A stretch of 64,000 bases of DNA from CAVQTK01 sp963716455 (GCA_963716455.1 CAVQTK010000010.1:1-64000); one strand, 5' to 3'. Positions 17,229 to 27,843 are shown, counted from the stretch's first letter. Translations and numbers: made by a program. Notes: generated by a model from the sequence alone, not told the origin.

Positions 17229-18050
17229 ATGACACAACATGCACATGCTGCTGCCAGCATCATTTCTCAAGCAATGCCACACTGTATACCTAAAATTGGT
17301 ATTATCCTTGGCTCTGGATTAAGTAATTTAGCTAATTATTTAGTAAAAGGCAGATCATTTCTTTATGATGAACTACCTGGTTTTCCCATTTGCCATGTGG
17401 CGGGTCATGAGGGCAAATTGTGGTTAGGCTGGTTAGAAGAAATACCTATTGTCTGTTTACAAGGCCGTACTCATTTTTACGAAGGGAGTCCCAGTGACTC
17501 AATTGCGACTTACGTTCGCACTTTAAAATTATTAGGCTGCCATAGTTTAATTATCACCGGAGCAGCCGGATCCTTACAGCAATCGTTTCCTCCCGGTCAC
17601 TTGGTCATAATTAAAGACCATATTAATTTTCAGGGGCATAACCCGCTCATAGGTCTAAACGACTTTGAGTTTGGCTCCAATTTCGTAGATATGACTATGG
17701 CTTATGATATCGCTTTACGTAAAGCTTTTCTGGCCTCAGCAAAAGAATTAGGCATGCTTTTAGAAGAAGCGATCTATTTTGGAGTATTAGGTCCTTCGTT
17801 TGAGACCCCGGCTGAAATTCATGCCTTTAAAACTTTGGGGGCCGACGTAGTTGGAATGTCGGTTATTCCTGAAGTAATTATTGCACGCCAATGCGGATTA
17901 GCAGTTGCAAGCATTTGTGTCGTTACCAATTTAGCCGCAGGATTAAGTCCTATACCCTTATCACACGAAAAAACTCTATCCATTGGTGAAGCATCCACTA
18001 AAGACGTTATTCAACTAATTCGATATTTTCTAAAAAGTGAAGTTAAATAA
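17229..18050 (+). CDS. Purine nucleoside phosphorylase (PNP-I, trimeric inosine/guanosine type)
   Basis: Cleaves inosine and guanosine with phosphate to free base and ribose-1-phosphate in purine salvage. The 273 residues carry the trimeric PNP motifs: IGIILGSGLSNLA (phosphate loop, about 23-35), PGFPICHVAGHEGKL, QGRTHFYEG (about 77-85), ITGAAGSLQQSFPPG, GPSFETPAEI and the purine-site VVGMSVIPEVIIA with the later VTNLAAGLS. Length is typical (270-290). Start ATG 17229 lies just after the hpf terminator, so it needs its own promoter, which I cannot define. A PunA/XapA-type name would be equally suitable. Confidence 0.9.
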   Translation: MTQHAHAAASIISQAMPHCIPKIGIILGSGLSNLANYLVKGRSFLYDELPGFPICHVAGHEGKLWLGWLEEIPIVCLQGRTHFYEGSPSDSIATYVRTLKLLGCHSLIITGAAGSLQQSFPPGHLVIIKDHINFQGHNPLIGLNDFEFGSNFVDMTMAYDIALRKAFLASAKELGMLLEEAIYFGVLGPSFETPAEIHAFKTLGADVVGMSVIPEVIIARQCGLAVASICVVTNLAAGLSPIPLSHEKTLSIGEASTKDVIQLIRYFLKSEVK

Positions 18051-18092
18051 AAATCCCCGCGGCAAGCAACGGCGAATAAATTTAAATTTTAG
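18047..18092. repeat. Dispersed short repeat CCCCGCGGCAAGC (copy 3)
   Basis: Reads AAATCCCCGCGGCAAGC then ACGGCGAATAAATTT. It begins inside the stop codon of the purine nucleoside phosphorylase gene. It is followed at 18092-18124 by TCTGTTGACAATTGTCATTG, a sequence also found at 13091 and, diverged, at 44124. Confidence 0.7.
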
Positions 18093-18136
18093 GGTCTGTT
18101 GACAATTGTCATTGCGAACGAACGGTTTTATCCGCA

Positions 18137-18799
18137 CTAGGGAAATAAACGAACCACTTCCCATTTTTCAGCAATGTTTAAATTATATTGGAAGCGATCA
18201 TGTAAACGATTTTCCCTGCCTTGCCAATATTCAAAACGTTGAGGTTTTACAATATACCCGCCCCAATGATTAGGACAAGGGATTATCTTATTTTCATCTG
18301 CATATTCTGCTAATAGAGTTTGGTAATGAGCATAAAATTGGTTAACATCAGAAAGAATTTCACTTTGCTGGGAAACACAAGCGGCAATTTGAGAACTTTT
18401 AAAGCGACTATGAAAATAAATTTCAGATTGCTGAGCACTTATTTTTTCAGTTTGGCCCTCAATGCGAATTTGACGTTCTAAAGGTTCCCACCAAAATAGT
18501 AAAGAAACAGCTGGGTTATTAGCAATATCTAAACCTTTTTGACTTTGATAGTTGGTATAAAAAATGAAACCTTGCGAATTGTATTCTTTAAGCAAAACCA
18601 TGCGTATAGAGGGCTTATGATCCGAGGAAACCGTTGCTAATGCCATGCTATTCACCAAGTTAGTAGGCATGGCTTGATTTGCTTCATTAAACCACTGGTC
18701 AAATTGGATAAATGGATCCGGGTCAACTTTTTCTAAACGATTTTTTTGATACTCTTTATTTAATTTTATTTGCTTAAACTCAGAACAGCTTTTTCTCAT
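18137..18799 (-). CDS. pdxH: PdxH, pyridoxine/pyridoxamine 5'-phosphate oxidase
   Basis: FMN enzyme that makes pyridoxal 5'-phosphate from PNP or PMP. The 220 residues show the family order: FDQWFNEANQAM (about 33-44), substrate site PSIRMVLLKEYNSQGFIFYTNYQSQKG (about 64-90), LLFWWEPLERQIRIEG, SRFKSSQIAACVSQQS, and the C-terminal block GGYIVKPQRFEYWQG then NRLHDRFQY. It ends WEVVRLFP where most homologues end W-x-x-x-RL-x-P. Its start overlaps the sppA stop by 4 bases (ATGA), so it is the distal gene of a minus-strand run ksgA-uspA-sppA-pdxH. Confidence 0.95.
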   Translation of the reverse strand: MRKSCSEFKQIKLNKEYQKNRLEKVDPDPFIQFDQWFNEANQAMPTNLVNSMALATVSSDHKPSIRMVLLKEYNSQGFIFYTNYQSQKGLDIANNPAVSLLFWWEPLERQIRIEGQTEKISAQQSEIYFHSRFKSSQIAACVSQQSEILSDVNQFYAHYQTLLAEYADENKIIPCPNHWGGYIVKPQRFEYWQGRENRLHDRFQYNLNIAEKWEVVRLFP

Positions 18800-19722
18800 A
18801 ATTGAGCAGTTAATCGCGCATTCATTTGCTCTAAGCTTAAGTGCAACTGAGTATTAACATTATTTAATAATAATTGCATGATGGATTGTTTATTAGTGTA
18901 ATCATGGTAATAAACAGTATTAAATTCCTTTGATAAGACTGACCATAAATTATCATTACCGTCCACTAAGCCCAGTCGGAATGCTTGCTGTCCCGTCCAG
19001 AAATCTCCTGAAAAAATTTCTCTTTTATCACCTTGAAGTTTATTTTTACGCCCTTCTAAAACGTCGTTAATGAAATTCTGATGTACATCGGCCAGTACTG
19101 TTTTTAACTTCATTGCATCTTCAGGTTTTAAAGGTTCAAATGGATCTAAGCGGTCTTTATTGACACCCGCAGTAAACACCCGTCGTTGAATGCCTAGTTT
19201 TTCTATGGCTTGGTTAAAACCAAAGCTACTCAAAATTACACCAATGGAACCGGTCAAAGTATCTTTGTTGGTGTAAATTTTATCAGCCGCAGTCGCTACT
19301 AAGTAAGCTCCCGAAGCTAAAACGTCTTCTCCCACTACTACTACTTTCTTCTTATATTTCCGTTTTAAAGCCACTATTTTGTCATGCAAAATAGATGCTT
19401 GCACCGGACTACCACCGGGCGAATTTATTACTAGTACTACGCCTTTAGCTGCTGAATCTGCAAATGCTTGATTTAATTGAGGAATTAATTCTTCTGCAGA
19501 AAAAGTAGTTTCTGGCATAATAATGCCTTGCATTCTGATCAAAGCAACATAGGGCTCGCCCGCTCCCACTGCCGGCTTACCGTTTCCGATACCAAAAGGT
19601 TTAAAAATTAAAAATGCGAACAATAACAAAATAACCACCCATAAAATACAGCGAATATTCCGCCACCGGCGTTCTGCCCGACGATCCGCAAGAAGTGCTT
19701 TGACTATTGATTCCTCAATCAT
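18796..19722 (-). CDS. sppA: SppA-type signal peptide peptidase (36-kDa type)
   Basis: Membrane-anchored serine protease that degrades cleaved signal peptides. The 308 residues have one N-terminal membrane segment (about 25-41). A ClpP/crotonase-like S49 domain follows with VLVINSPGGSP (oxyanion region, 96-106), nucleophile Ser137 in VLASGAYLVA, GSIGVI, and the general-base Lys189 in GVNKDRLDPF. The 52-residue Ser-Lys spacing equals that of Bacillus SppA. Length fits the short type rather than the 67-kDa E. coli enzyme. It overlaps pdxH and lies 5 bases after uspA. Confidence 0.9.
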   Translation of the reverse strand: MIEESIVKALLADRRAERRWRNIRCILWVVILLLFAFLIFKPFGIGNGKPAVGAGEPYVALIRMQGIIMPETTFSAEELIPQLNQAFADSAAKGVVLVINSPGGSPVQASILHDKIVALKRKYKKKVVVVGEDVLASGAYLVATAADKIYTNKDTLTGSIGVILSSFGFNQAIEKLGIQRRVFTAGVNKDRLDPFEPLKPEDAMKLKTVLADVHQNFINDVLEGRKNKLQGDKREIFSGDFWTGQQAFRLGLVDGNDNLWSVLSKEFNTVYYHDYTNKQSIMQLLLNNVNTQLHLSLEQMNARLTAQL

Positions 19723-19727
19723 TTATT

Positions 19728-20159
19728 TTATACCTTTACTACTAAAACATCACATTGAGCTCGATGCAAAATAGCATTTGCTCTCGAGCCTAAAAGAAGA
19801 TCTAAACCATGATGACCATGAGTACCTACAATAATAAGGTCAACATGCAAAGTTTCAGCTAGATTAGTCACTGCTAATTTTACGGAACCTGTTTCCACAT
19901 ACTGATGTTCAAGAGGAATTTTATATTTATTCCCTATTCTTTCCATTTCCTGACGAACCTCATTTTCTAAAGTCCGTTCCAGATTAACATCGATAGGAAT
20001 CGAAAACTCTCCCCCATAAGCTACTGGAGAATGCTCCATAACGTGTACCATACTGAGTAAGGCATTACTTTCGTCCGCAACTTGTCTACCTCGCTCCACA
20101 ACTTGCTCAGTAATAGGCGATAAATCCACCGCAACCAGTACATGTCTATACTTAAGCAT
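19728..20159 (-). CDS. Universal stress protein (UspA family)
   Basis: Single Usp domain of 143 residues. It starts YRHVLVAVDLSP (3-14), includes VHVMEH near 38-43, and has the ATP-binding signature VGTHGHHGLDLLLGSRANAILHRA split over 115-138 with G-x-x-G-x-x-x-x-x-G-S. It is therefore probably of the ATP-binding subclass. The role is cytosolic stress adaptation, with no defined substrate. It lies 14 bases after ksgA and 5 bases before sppA on the same strand. Confidence 0.9.
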   Translation of the reverse strand: MLKYRHVLVAVDLSPITEQVVERGRQVADESNALLSMVHVMEHSPVAYGGEFSIPIDVNLERTLENEVRQEMERIGNKYKIPLEHQYVETGSVKLAVTNLAETLHVDLIIVGTHGHHGLDLLLGSRANAILHRAQCDVLVVKV

Positions 20160-20173
20160 AAATCATTTCCTTA

Positions 20174-20965
20174 TTAATATGGCTTAACAGCTTTAAGCTG
20201 AACCTTAGCCAACATATTACTGATTTTTACAAAATTTTCCACTGTTATTTGTTGCGGACGCAATTTTGGATCGATATCTAAACTTGCTAAAGATTCTGCA
20301 GGTAATATTTTACGTAAACTATTGGCTAAAGTTTTACGTCGATAACTAAAAGCTTCCTTTACCACTTGGGAAAAAATGTTAAAGTCCTGAGCAAGATAAG
20401 GGGGCGTTGAGTATGGAACAATACGAATAAATTCAGATCGTATTCGTGGTGGCGGATAAAAAGCTTCAGCAGAAACATCAAATAAAGCGGTTAATTCAGC
20501 ATGATACTGAGCCATAACTGATAAACGGCTATAATTACTACTATCTACAGGTGCAGTTAAGCGCTCTACTACTTCTTTTTGTAATAAAAAATGCATATCT
20601 TTTATCTGGCTTCCTAAAGCAAACAAACGAAATAGGAGTGGGGTGGTAATTTCATAAGGTAAATTACCAACTATTCGTAAAACCGTATCTTTATTTAACA
20701 AAACTTGCCAATCGAATTGTAATACATCTCCTTGAAACAGAGTCAATTTAGCAGTAGCAAAATGTTTTTCTAAAAATGCAACCAAATCGCGGTCAATTTC
20801 AATGGCATCTAATTGATTTACCTTGGGAAGGATATATTGGGTTAAAGCTCCTTTTCCAGGGCCGATCTCGACTATTTTATCCTCAGGATAAGGACTAATT
20901 GCCGCAACGATTTGCTCCAGCACCCGTTTATCGATTAAAAAGTGTTGCCCAAAACGTTTTCTCAT
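20174..20965 (-). CDS. ksgA: KsgA (RsmA), 16S rRNA adenine dimethyltransferase
   Basis: Dimethylates two adjacent adenines in the 3' hairpin of 16S rRNA during late 30S assembly, using SAM. The 263 residues start MRKRFGQHFLIDKRV, with motif I VEIGPGKGALT (about 33-43), acidic EIDRD (75-80), GDVLQFDW, and the catalytic NLPYEITTPLLF (about 102-113). The C-terminal helical domain has SYRRKTLANSLR. Length is normal. In many gammaproteobacteria it is in the surA-pdxA-ksgA-apaH cluster. Here it is separated from pdxA by 4 kb and inverted. Confidence 0.96.
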   Translation of the reverse strand: MRKRFGQHFLIDKRVLEQIVAAISPYPEDKIVEIGPGKGALTQYILPKVNQLDAIEIDRDLVAFLEKHFATAKLTLFQGDVLQFDWQVLLNKDTVLRIVGNLPYEITTPLLFRLFALGSQIKDMHFLLQKEVVERLTAPVDSSNYSRLSVMAQYHAELTALFDVSAEAFYPPPRIRSEFIRIVPYSTPPYLAQDFNIFSQVVKEAFSYRRKTLANSLRKILPAESLASLDIDPKLRPQQITVENFVKISNMLAKVQLKAVKPY

Positions 20966-21060
20966 TTTGCAGTTTTAACAGGTAAAAAAATAAATTAAGG
21001 TATTTAAGCTGCTTATGGTACCCTATTTAGGAATTAATTTTTAGTGGGTAGAATTATAAT

Positions 21061-21835
21061 ATGGAACAAGTTATTCCAATTTGCGCTTTCCAAGATAACT
21101 ACATTTGGATGCTGCATGATAATTCTAGCGCCTGGGTAGTGGACCCCAGGGAATGCTGATCCAGTTATCGCCGCATTAAAAAAATATCGGTTAAATTTAG
21201 CAGGTGTTTTGCTTACGCATCATCACCTAGATCATAGTGGCGGCATTGCAGACTTGCTTGCATATGGTGGCAATGTTCCTGTCTTTGCTTCTAACCTAAG
21301 CCCAGTTAAACAAGTTACACATTATGTTATGGAAGGAGACTTGATAACTTGCTTATCGTGGCAACTTAAAGTTTTAGCTATTCCTGGACATACCAACGAT
21401 CACATTGCTTACTATGATGAAGATATTCTTTTTTGTGGAGATACCCTATTTAGTGCTGGATGTGGCAAAATTTTTGAAGGAACAGCAGAACAAATGTATG
21501 GTTCTTTACAAAAATTAGCTCAACTAAATAACCATATCAAAATTTATTGTGGACATGAATACACCTCGAATAATTTATACTTTGCTCAGCAAGTAGAACC
21601 CCAAAACCGCGACATTACACAAAAAATTACTGCTATTGCGAAATTGACCTCTAGACAAGAATGTACTTTGCCAAGTTTACTTGCAGAAGAAAAAAAGATA
21701 AATCCATTCTTACGTTGTGCCATTCCAGAAGTGGCTCAAGCAGCGGAAAAGTACGCAGGTAGAAAATTAACTTCCGAAGTAGAAATTTTTTATACCCTGC
21801 GGGAATGGAAAAATTTATTGAACTTAATAAAGTAA
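21061..21835 (+). CDS. gloB: GloB, hydroxyacylglutathione hydrolase (glyoxalase II), one frameshift
   Basis: Hydrolyses S-lactoylglutathione to lactate and glutathione in methylglyoxal detoxification. It is a metallo-beta-lactamase-fold binuclear enzyme. Start ATG 21061 gives the family N-terminus MEQVIPICAFQDNYIW. The frame breaks near 21147 inside VVDPGNADPV (one base too many). The rest is intact from 21150 with the metal motif LTHHHLDHSGGI, then IPGHTNDHIAYYDED, LFCGDTLFSAGCGKIFEG, and IYCGHEYTSNNLYFA. Corrected length is about 257 residues, normal for GloB. It is divergent from ksgA. The break is more likely a sequence error than decay, as the downstream half is perfectly conserved. Confidence 0.88.
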
Positions 21836-21908
21836 GCGAGTCGCGAGCCACAAAAAAGCATATAATATTTATTACAATTTTTTCAAATCTACTATTTTGG
21901 CTTAAAAT

Positions 21909-22589
21909 CTATTCTCTGTCTTGCAATTTACTATATAGTTCGACCACTCCCTTTTCTGTACCCATCAGCAAACGGTCCGCGCCACGCCTAGCAAATAGAC
22001 CATTTGTTACTACCCCAGGTATGTTATTTAACTTACTTTCTAATGCTATAGGTTCAGCAATTTTTAAATTATGCACATCAAGAATCTCATTGCCATTATC
22101 CGTTTTAACATTTTCTCGGTAGACGGGATCTCCACCCAATTTAATAATTTCACGCGCGACATAACTGCGTGCCATAGGGATAACTTCTATGGGTAAAGGG
22201 AATCGCCCTAAAACGGTCACTTTCTTGGTTTGATCTGCAATACATAAAAAGACGTTGGCAGCGGCAGCAATCACTTTCTCTCGAGTTAAGGCCGCACCGC
22301 CTCCTTTAATCAGAGATAAATAATCATTAAATTCATCAGCGCCATCTATGTAGATGGGTACGGTACCTACTTCGTTTAATTCGTAAATGGGAATGCCATA
22401 AACTTTTAAGTGTTGCTCGGTTTGAATTGAACTCGCTACCGCTCCTTCAATACGATGCTTTACTTTTGCTAGTGCTTCAATAAAATAACTTACTGTAGAC
22501 CCGGTTCCAACACCAATAATACTACCCGGTTTGATAGCATCCACAGCCGCTTCAGCTGCGGCTTTTTTCATCGCTTCTTTAGATGTCAT
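21909..22589 (-). CDS. rpiA: RpiA, ribose-5-phosphate isomerase A
   Basis: Interconverts ribulose-5-phosphate and ribose-5-phosphate in the pentose phosphate pathway. The 226 residues carry IGVGTGSTVSYFIEAL (phosphate loop, 20-35), the catalytic Asp pair in IDGADEFN (about 81-88), KGGGAALTREK (about 94-104, with catalytic Glu and Lys), and the C-terminal PGVVTNGLFARRGADRLLMG. Length is close to E. coli RpiA (219). It is convergent with gloB and divergent from ftsY. Confidence 0.95.
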   Translation of the reverse strand: MTSKEAMKKAAAEAAVDAIKPGSIIGVGTGSTVSYFIEALAKVKHRIEGAVASSIQTEQHLKVYGIPIYELNEVGTVPIYIDGADEFNDYLSLIKGGGAALTREKVIAAAANVFLCIADQTKKVTVLGRFPLPIEVIPMARSYVAREIIKLGGDPVYRENVKTDNGNEILDVHNLKIAEPIALESKLNNIPGVVTNGLFARRGADRLLMGTEKGVVELYSKLQDRE

Positions 22590-22735
22590 TTTTAATATCC
22601 TAATATTACAGTAACCAGCATACCCTATACATGACTACCTTAAGTTGGCATTGCAAATAGATATGCGTATCTATCTTAAATAGGCTGTTAGGTATTATAC
22701 TCTTCTCATTTTCGCCGGGTAAAGGAACCCAATTG

Positions 22736-23693
22736 ATGTTTAATTTTTTAAAGAAATCGGAGAACTCTTCTCCTAGTTGGCTATCCCGGCTGAGTGAAGG
22801 TCTTAAGCGCACTCGACATGCATTTGCAGATAGCTTAGCAAATTTAGTGCTAGGCAAAAAGCAAATTGATGCTGCTTTGCTAACTGAATTAGAAAATCAA
22901 TTATTACTGGCAGATTTAGGCGTTGAAGTTTCTGAACAAATTTTGCAACAACTAACCCAACAAGTTGCGCGCAAAGAATTGAATGATCCTCAACGCTTGA
23001 TAGTAGCTTTACAAGATCTGCTTGAATCTTTACTTTCTCCCTATCATCAACCTTTAATTCTGCGTGATAAACCATTCGTAATTTTAATGGTCGGAGTCAA
23101 TGGCGCCGGCAAAACCACTACTATTGCCAAATTATGTCATTTTTACCAGCAGCAAGGCAACCGGGTAATTCTGGCAGCAGGCGATACATTTCGGGCTGCA
23201 GCTATTGAGCAACTACAACAGTGGGGGCAGCGCAATCAAGTGCCCGTAATTAGTCAGCATAGCGGGGCAGATAGCGCTTCTGTTATTTACGACGCGTCTA
23301 CAAACCGCAATAGCAAAACAATATGATTTACTTATTGCAGACACCGCAGGACGTTTACATACTCAAGAACCACTAATGGGTGAATTGGCGAAAATTAAAC
23401 GCGTAATGGGTAAATTAAATTCAGATGCTCCTCATGAAGTTATGTTAGTTATTGATGCGAGTATGGGACAAAATGCTTTGCGTCAAGCCGAACAATTTCA
23501 CAAAGCTATAGGCTTAACTGGAATATGTCTTACTAAGTTAGACGGAACCGCAAAGGGAGGCATTATTTTTGCAATTACCCATAAAATGAAATTACCGATT
23601 CGTTTTATTGGAGTAGGAGAACAGTTGGAGGATTTAAAGCCATTTGATGCCAAAGAATTTGTCCAGGCTTTATTTAGTAATATCTCTCAATGA
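22736..23693 (+). CDS. ftsY: FtsY, signal recognition particle receptor, one frameshift
   Basis: SRP-family GTPase that docks ribosome-SRP complexes at the membrane. From ATG 22736 the corrected protein is about 318 residues. It lacks the long acidic A domain of E. coli FtsY, leaving the N domain (1-100) and the G domain: G1 VGVNGAGKTTTIAKL, DTFRAAAIEQLQQWG, G3 DTAGRLHTQEPLMGEL, G4 TKLDGTAKGG and the end IGVGEQLEDLKPFD. The frame breaks near 23297 in YDALQTAIAKQY (one extra base). ftsY is normally essential, so this looks like a sequence error. ftsE-ftsX usually follow directly, but a 4-kb ankyrin cluster on the other strand intervenes here. Confidence 0.92.
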
Positions 23694-23722
23694 CCGCAGT
23701 CATCACGAGCATTTATCCACAT

Positions 23723-26311
23723 CTAAACTCCAAACTCGTGACGCAGATAAGAAACAATGATATCGACTGCAGAGCTTTCTGTCCTTGGACCGGAACGAGA
23801 AGAAGAAGCCGTAAAAAATTGGCTGGAGTAACCTGCCATTTGGAAACCTTTTGCAATCTCTTCTTCCACCAACACAACGTCAGGCATACTCATTACTTCT
23901 GACCAAGTTATCTTTGTTTTGACCAAAGCATTGGCTTCTTTAGCCAGTTCTAATAAAAATTGGGCGCCCATTGTCACTTTCGCTTCATGCGCAATAAGAT
24001 TACGCACTTCAAAATGACAACGCTGCACAAATTTAACCATCTTTTGCGGTTGTCTGTTCGTTAAGAGGGTCTCACCACACAAGGTAAATAATAAAATCAA
24101 CAAGTCGAGATAATTACCGTAGTGCTTTTCTACTTTGCCATAATCGAGAGTTCCTTTGAGATGGACTTCACTGGTATCTCTTTTCGCCTCTTTCTTTTCC
24201 ACTAATAAATGAAAAACATAACTCATAGCCGGTAATAAAAACGTTTTTACTGCTCTTAAATGTTCCTTAACCACGCCGGTATTCTCGGTAAGTGTGGCAT
24301 GAAAACGAAACAAAATATTATACAGTCTCGTTCCTTGAATAAATAACTGTCCCACCGATTGTAGCTCATTTCGGTCAGCCTTCTCCACAAGACCAAATAA
24401 TCCTGCAATTTGATGCCGCTGTTTTGCGGTTAAGCCACTTCGCAACTCATGCGGTTTTTTTAACGCTTTCAATAAATTTTGGGGCAATTCGCTGACAATC
24501 TCTTCAGTGGTAGCTAAAACTGCATCATAGGACTCATAACTCGGAGACAAGCACAGCGATTTTTTACCTCGTTTGGTGAGCAGGTTATGAATCCCACCGT
24601 TGTCGATTAATTTATAGTCTCTTTGGATGTGCTTTCCATAGCAGGTAAGACAAAACAATAATCGATGCAGATAGTACACGCGCAAACTATGCTGCATATA
24701 AGCCTGAAATGCGCGTTGGTCCGCTGAATGTCATTTTCGTCTTCTGGCTTTTCTCCCTGCTCTTGATAGAACACCACCCCTAAGCGCACAATATAATCCA
24801 CAATCAAATTCGCCCATGAATGGTGATCTATTTCCTGCTTCTCATCCAATAACAAGGGCGCTTTTTTCTTCACCCGTGGCTTGGCTTTTTCTTCCTTTTT
24901 TTGTTCCTTTTTTTGCTCTTTTTTCCGTTCCCGGATTTCGTTGCGTTCTTGTTCCCGCTGGCGCCGAATCGAATCTTTTTCCTGTTGGAGCTTTTTAGCT
25001 AATCGCTTTGCCTCATTCACCTGCCGTTGTTGGCCTTTACTTTTAATTTCCTCTAATACACTTTTCCAAGGTGAAAGAGCTTTCTTTTCTTCTTCACTCT
25101 TTTTAAATTGCCACTTTTCTAAAACAGTTTCTACTCGTTTTGCTTCTTCATCGGGTGCAGGTAAGACATCGGTATTTTCCCAGCGTGTATTTAGTTTAGC
25201 CCCTTCCTGCATTAATCTATTTAGGATAGTTATAAATGGTTTGCGACTTTTATTGCCCTCGGCAAGTTGGGAGGCGGCAGCAGCGGCATAATATAAAGCC
25301 GATTTCCCTTGTGCATCCACAAGGTGCACATTCGCCCCCGCCGCTATGAACGTTTCGACCATTCGAAAATAGCCCATCTGACAAACCATCATCAGTGGGG
25401 TTACTTTTTTAGGGTTGGGATAGTTAATTACTTCTGGATAAGCAGCAATAAATGCAACCACAAACTCATTGAGTTCTTTTTCTCCCGTGGAAAATTTCAC
25501 CCCCTGTAATAAAGCATGCAACAGGAGTGCACCTTTATTTTCAACAGGACAAATTTGAAAAATCTTATTGAGGAGCGGGAACTTTAAATTTTCTACCACT
25601 AACTGTAATAAGGTTTCAGTATGGGGGTGTGGTAGGATGGATCTCTAATTGCCATTGGGAGGCATGATTTAATAGAAAATCAACAATCGGCCAATGACCT
25701 TTTTTTGCCGCCAAAAATAAAGCGGTTTCACGCTGGGCGTTCTCTCTATTGACGACAAGACCTTTCTCTTCACTGAGTACGTCCACAATAACCGCCTGAC
25801 CGTAAAAACAGGCCGCTTGTAAGGCAGTGAAATCTTTTTCTACTTGGCTCAAGTCCGCCTGTTCCTCAATGTGTCGTTTAACCTGAGCTACATCACCTAC
25901 TCGACACGCCTCCACTAAACTCAATACCGGTTTTTTCTCTTCTGCTGAAGATGGAGAAGTTACATCCGATTTTCGCCTCACTGATTTACCGGAAGAGGCC
26001 CTTTTGCCACGCGGCTTATCTGTCCTAACTGTCGGAGCCAACTGATTGACTGACACTTTGCTTTCAGATGGAAGAGCAGGAATCGAAGGTCGGGAGCGAA
26101 AATAATTTATGATTCTTCTACGAATAAATCTCAAAGCCTGCAGTAGATTATGGGATTTTAAGGTTAAAGGTGGCATTGCAGCTTGGAGACCTAAGATCAA
26201 TGCTGATACAGGAAAGTCTTGCTTGATGATTGCCATCCCCAGGGAAATCAAAGCAAAAAGTTTATATTCTTCAGGCAATACAGAATAAATCAATGGGCCA
26301 AATACAAGCAA
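23723..26311 (-). CDS. Large ankyrin-repeat / coiled-coil protein, frameshifted twice
   Basis: One gene of about 860 codons, now in three frames, with indels near 25625 (a run of five C) and 24725. The order is a hydrophobic N-terminus (about 1-50, LIYSVLPEEYKLFALISLGM), a basic Ser/Arg linker, and ankyrin repeats (FTALQAACFYGQAVIVDVL; RETALFLAAKKGHWPIVDFLL; VTPLMMVCQMGYFRMVETFI; KSALYYAAAAAS). A very charged coiled coil follows (repeats of Lys-Glu-Gln-Lys-Lys), then a long helical C-terminal domain that I do not recognise. The start is uncertain: TTG 26311, or upstream in the open stretch reaching toward 26390. Ankyrin proteins in Legionellales are often Dot/Icm effectors. The hydrophobic N-terminus would be atypical for one. 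It lies just downstream of another ankyrin gene. Confidence 0.75.
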
Positions 26312-26395
26312 TATAGGTTGGTTTAAACTAATTATCAGTGAATTCCGAAAAAAGCTATGAATGTAGATACATAAAATAAAATCTTTTCTCTCAAG

Positions 26396-27843
26396 TCAAT
26401 TCTTTCGCTTTGAACAGGCGAATGTAAAGCTCTCTATCAATAATCGTAATCTCGGCGCAGGAAGTTGTTCATCCATTGCCTCAGCTAGCTCAAAAGCAGT
26501 TTGTCCGCGCTCATTACGCAAAGTGGGATTTGCTCCACCCCACATTAATCGCTCTATGATTTGATCATCTCTGCGAGTAAGGGCTAGATGCAGAGGAAAA
26601 CTTTCTCCATCACTGCGAAGATTGGGATCGGCTTTATTCTCAAGTAAAAAATCAACCAATCTGCGACGGTCTTCCGCAGAAAAACTAGGCGCCCCAATCG
26701 TATAATATAAGAGAGTGGCTCTAGGTGATGAAGACACAATATCCCTATCAATAGCAGGCCCTGCGGAAGGATGAGGAACCAATTCATTAATTTTTGCTTC
26801 GTTATTTAATAAGGTTCGTATAATATTTATTTTTTCTTCTACTTCTCCACGCAACAAAAGCGCATGTAGCAAGGGACTCGTAGCATAGCGGCGATCGTAA
26901 TTAATGGTGGCTCCATAACGTGACAGCATTGTTATTATGCTTCCTTGGAAAGTAGTCACAGCTGCTTCCATAGGTTCACCGGCAGAAGAACCTAAAGCTC
27001 GATCATAAACCGGGGCGCCTGCCTCAAGCATAGTTTCTAAAATCGGTAGCTTTATATCATCGGAAACTTCTTGCCAAAATTTTATAAATAATCCAATACA
27101 ACCCACCGAACCTTCCCTGATATGAAGATTGATATTAGGTTGTGGTAATAAGAACTGCATTAGATATGAATGTTTAAGAAGAATAGCTATTATCAAGGGA
27201 TGTCGAAGCGGATCATTATTTCGATTGATTCTGTGATTCACCAAATTTGGATCGTGAATTAAGAAAGCATGCATGGCATTAAAAATTCCGCTGAAAGCCG
27301 AAGCCTCTCCAGGAACAGTTGCAGCTTGATCGATAACATTAAGAAAAAGTAATCTAAAAGCGTTATTAGCATGAGCACCACGTTGCAATAAATACTCTAT
27401 CACCACTTGCCGATCTGATGCCGTCATTAACAGATTATTATAATTGAAATTCATACTCAGCGTCTCGAGCAACGTTAACGTTTCAGACACAGGAACAGCA
27501 TTAATATCCTCTCCTACTTCTAAAGCACGATCAATCAATTCAAGAGCCGCAGTTTTGTTAAAGTATAAAGCTAATAAAATATAGTGCTGATGACCTTACT
27601 CCCTTTCATGACTTTCATGAATTCCCTCACTTCAAACTGCATCGTAGTGGGAAGCTCGCTATATATTTGATTGACAAAACGATGATAATTTCTAATATCT
27701 GGATTCGATACATACGGTGCGAGTGGAAAATCTGTTGAGCCCAAATCATCGGGACGAGATCTTGAGTTAATTGGACCGGCTTCAGCTAATAAGGAGGGGA
27801 AGATAAGTAACTGAGAGAAAAATGCTAATTTTAATAGACGCAT
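26396..27843 (-). CDS. Ankyrin-repeat protein with signal peptide, one frameshift
   Basis: The start ATG 27843 opens a reading with a clear signal peptide (MRLLKLAFFSQLLIFPSLLAEA, about 1-22), so export to the periplasm or beyond is predicted. The frame changes near 27600 (in KG/GHQHYILLALYFN) and then runs to 26396. Corrected length is about 480 residues. Degenerate ankyrin repeats occupy most of it: VVIEYLLQRGAHANNAFRLL, PLIIAILLKHSYLMQFLL, SPLLHALLLRGEVEEKINII, RRLVDFLLENKADPNLRSDG, FPLHLALTRRDDQIIERLMWGGANP and QTAFELAEAMDE. Target and function are unknown. It is first of two minus-strand ankyrin genes placed between ftsY and ftsE. Confidence 0.75.

Noticed and set aside
21055..21060. TATAAT directly before the gloB ATG as a leaderless promoter
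   Set aside because: No acceptable -35 hexamer at 16-18 bases, and a start immediately after the -10 box would place the transcription start inside the coding region.
24816..25291. Plus-strand Phe/Ser-rich frames opposite the ankyrin gene
   Set aside because: Antisense of the Lys/Glu-rich coiled coil, which always reads as Phe/Ser-rich.
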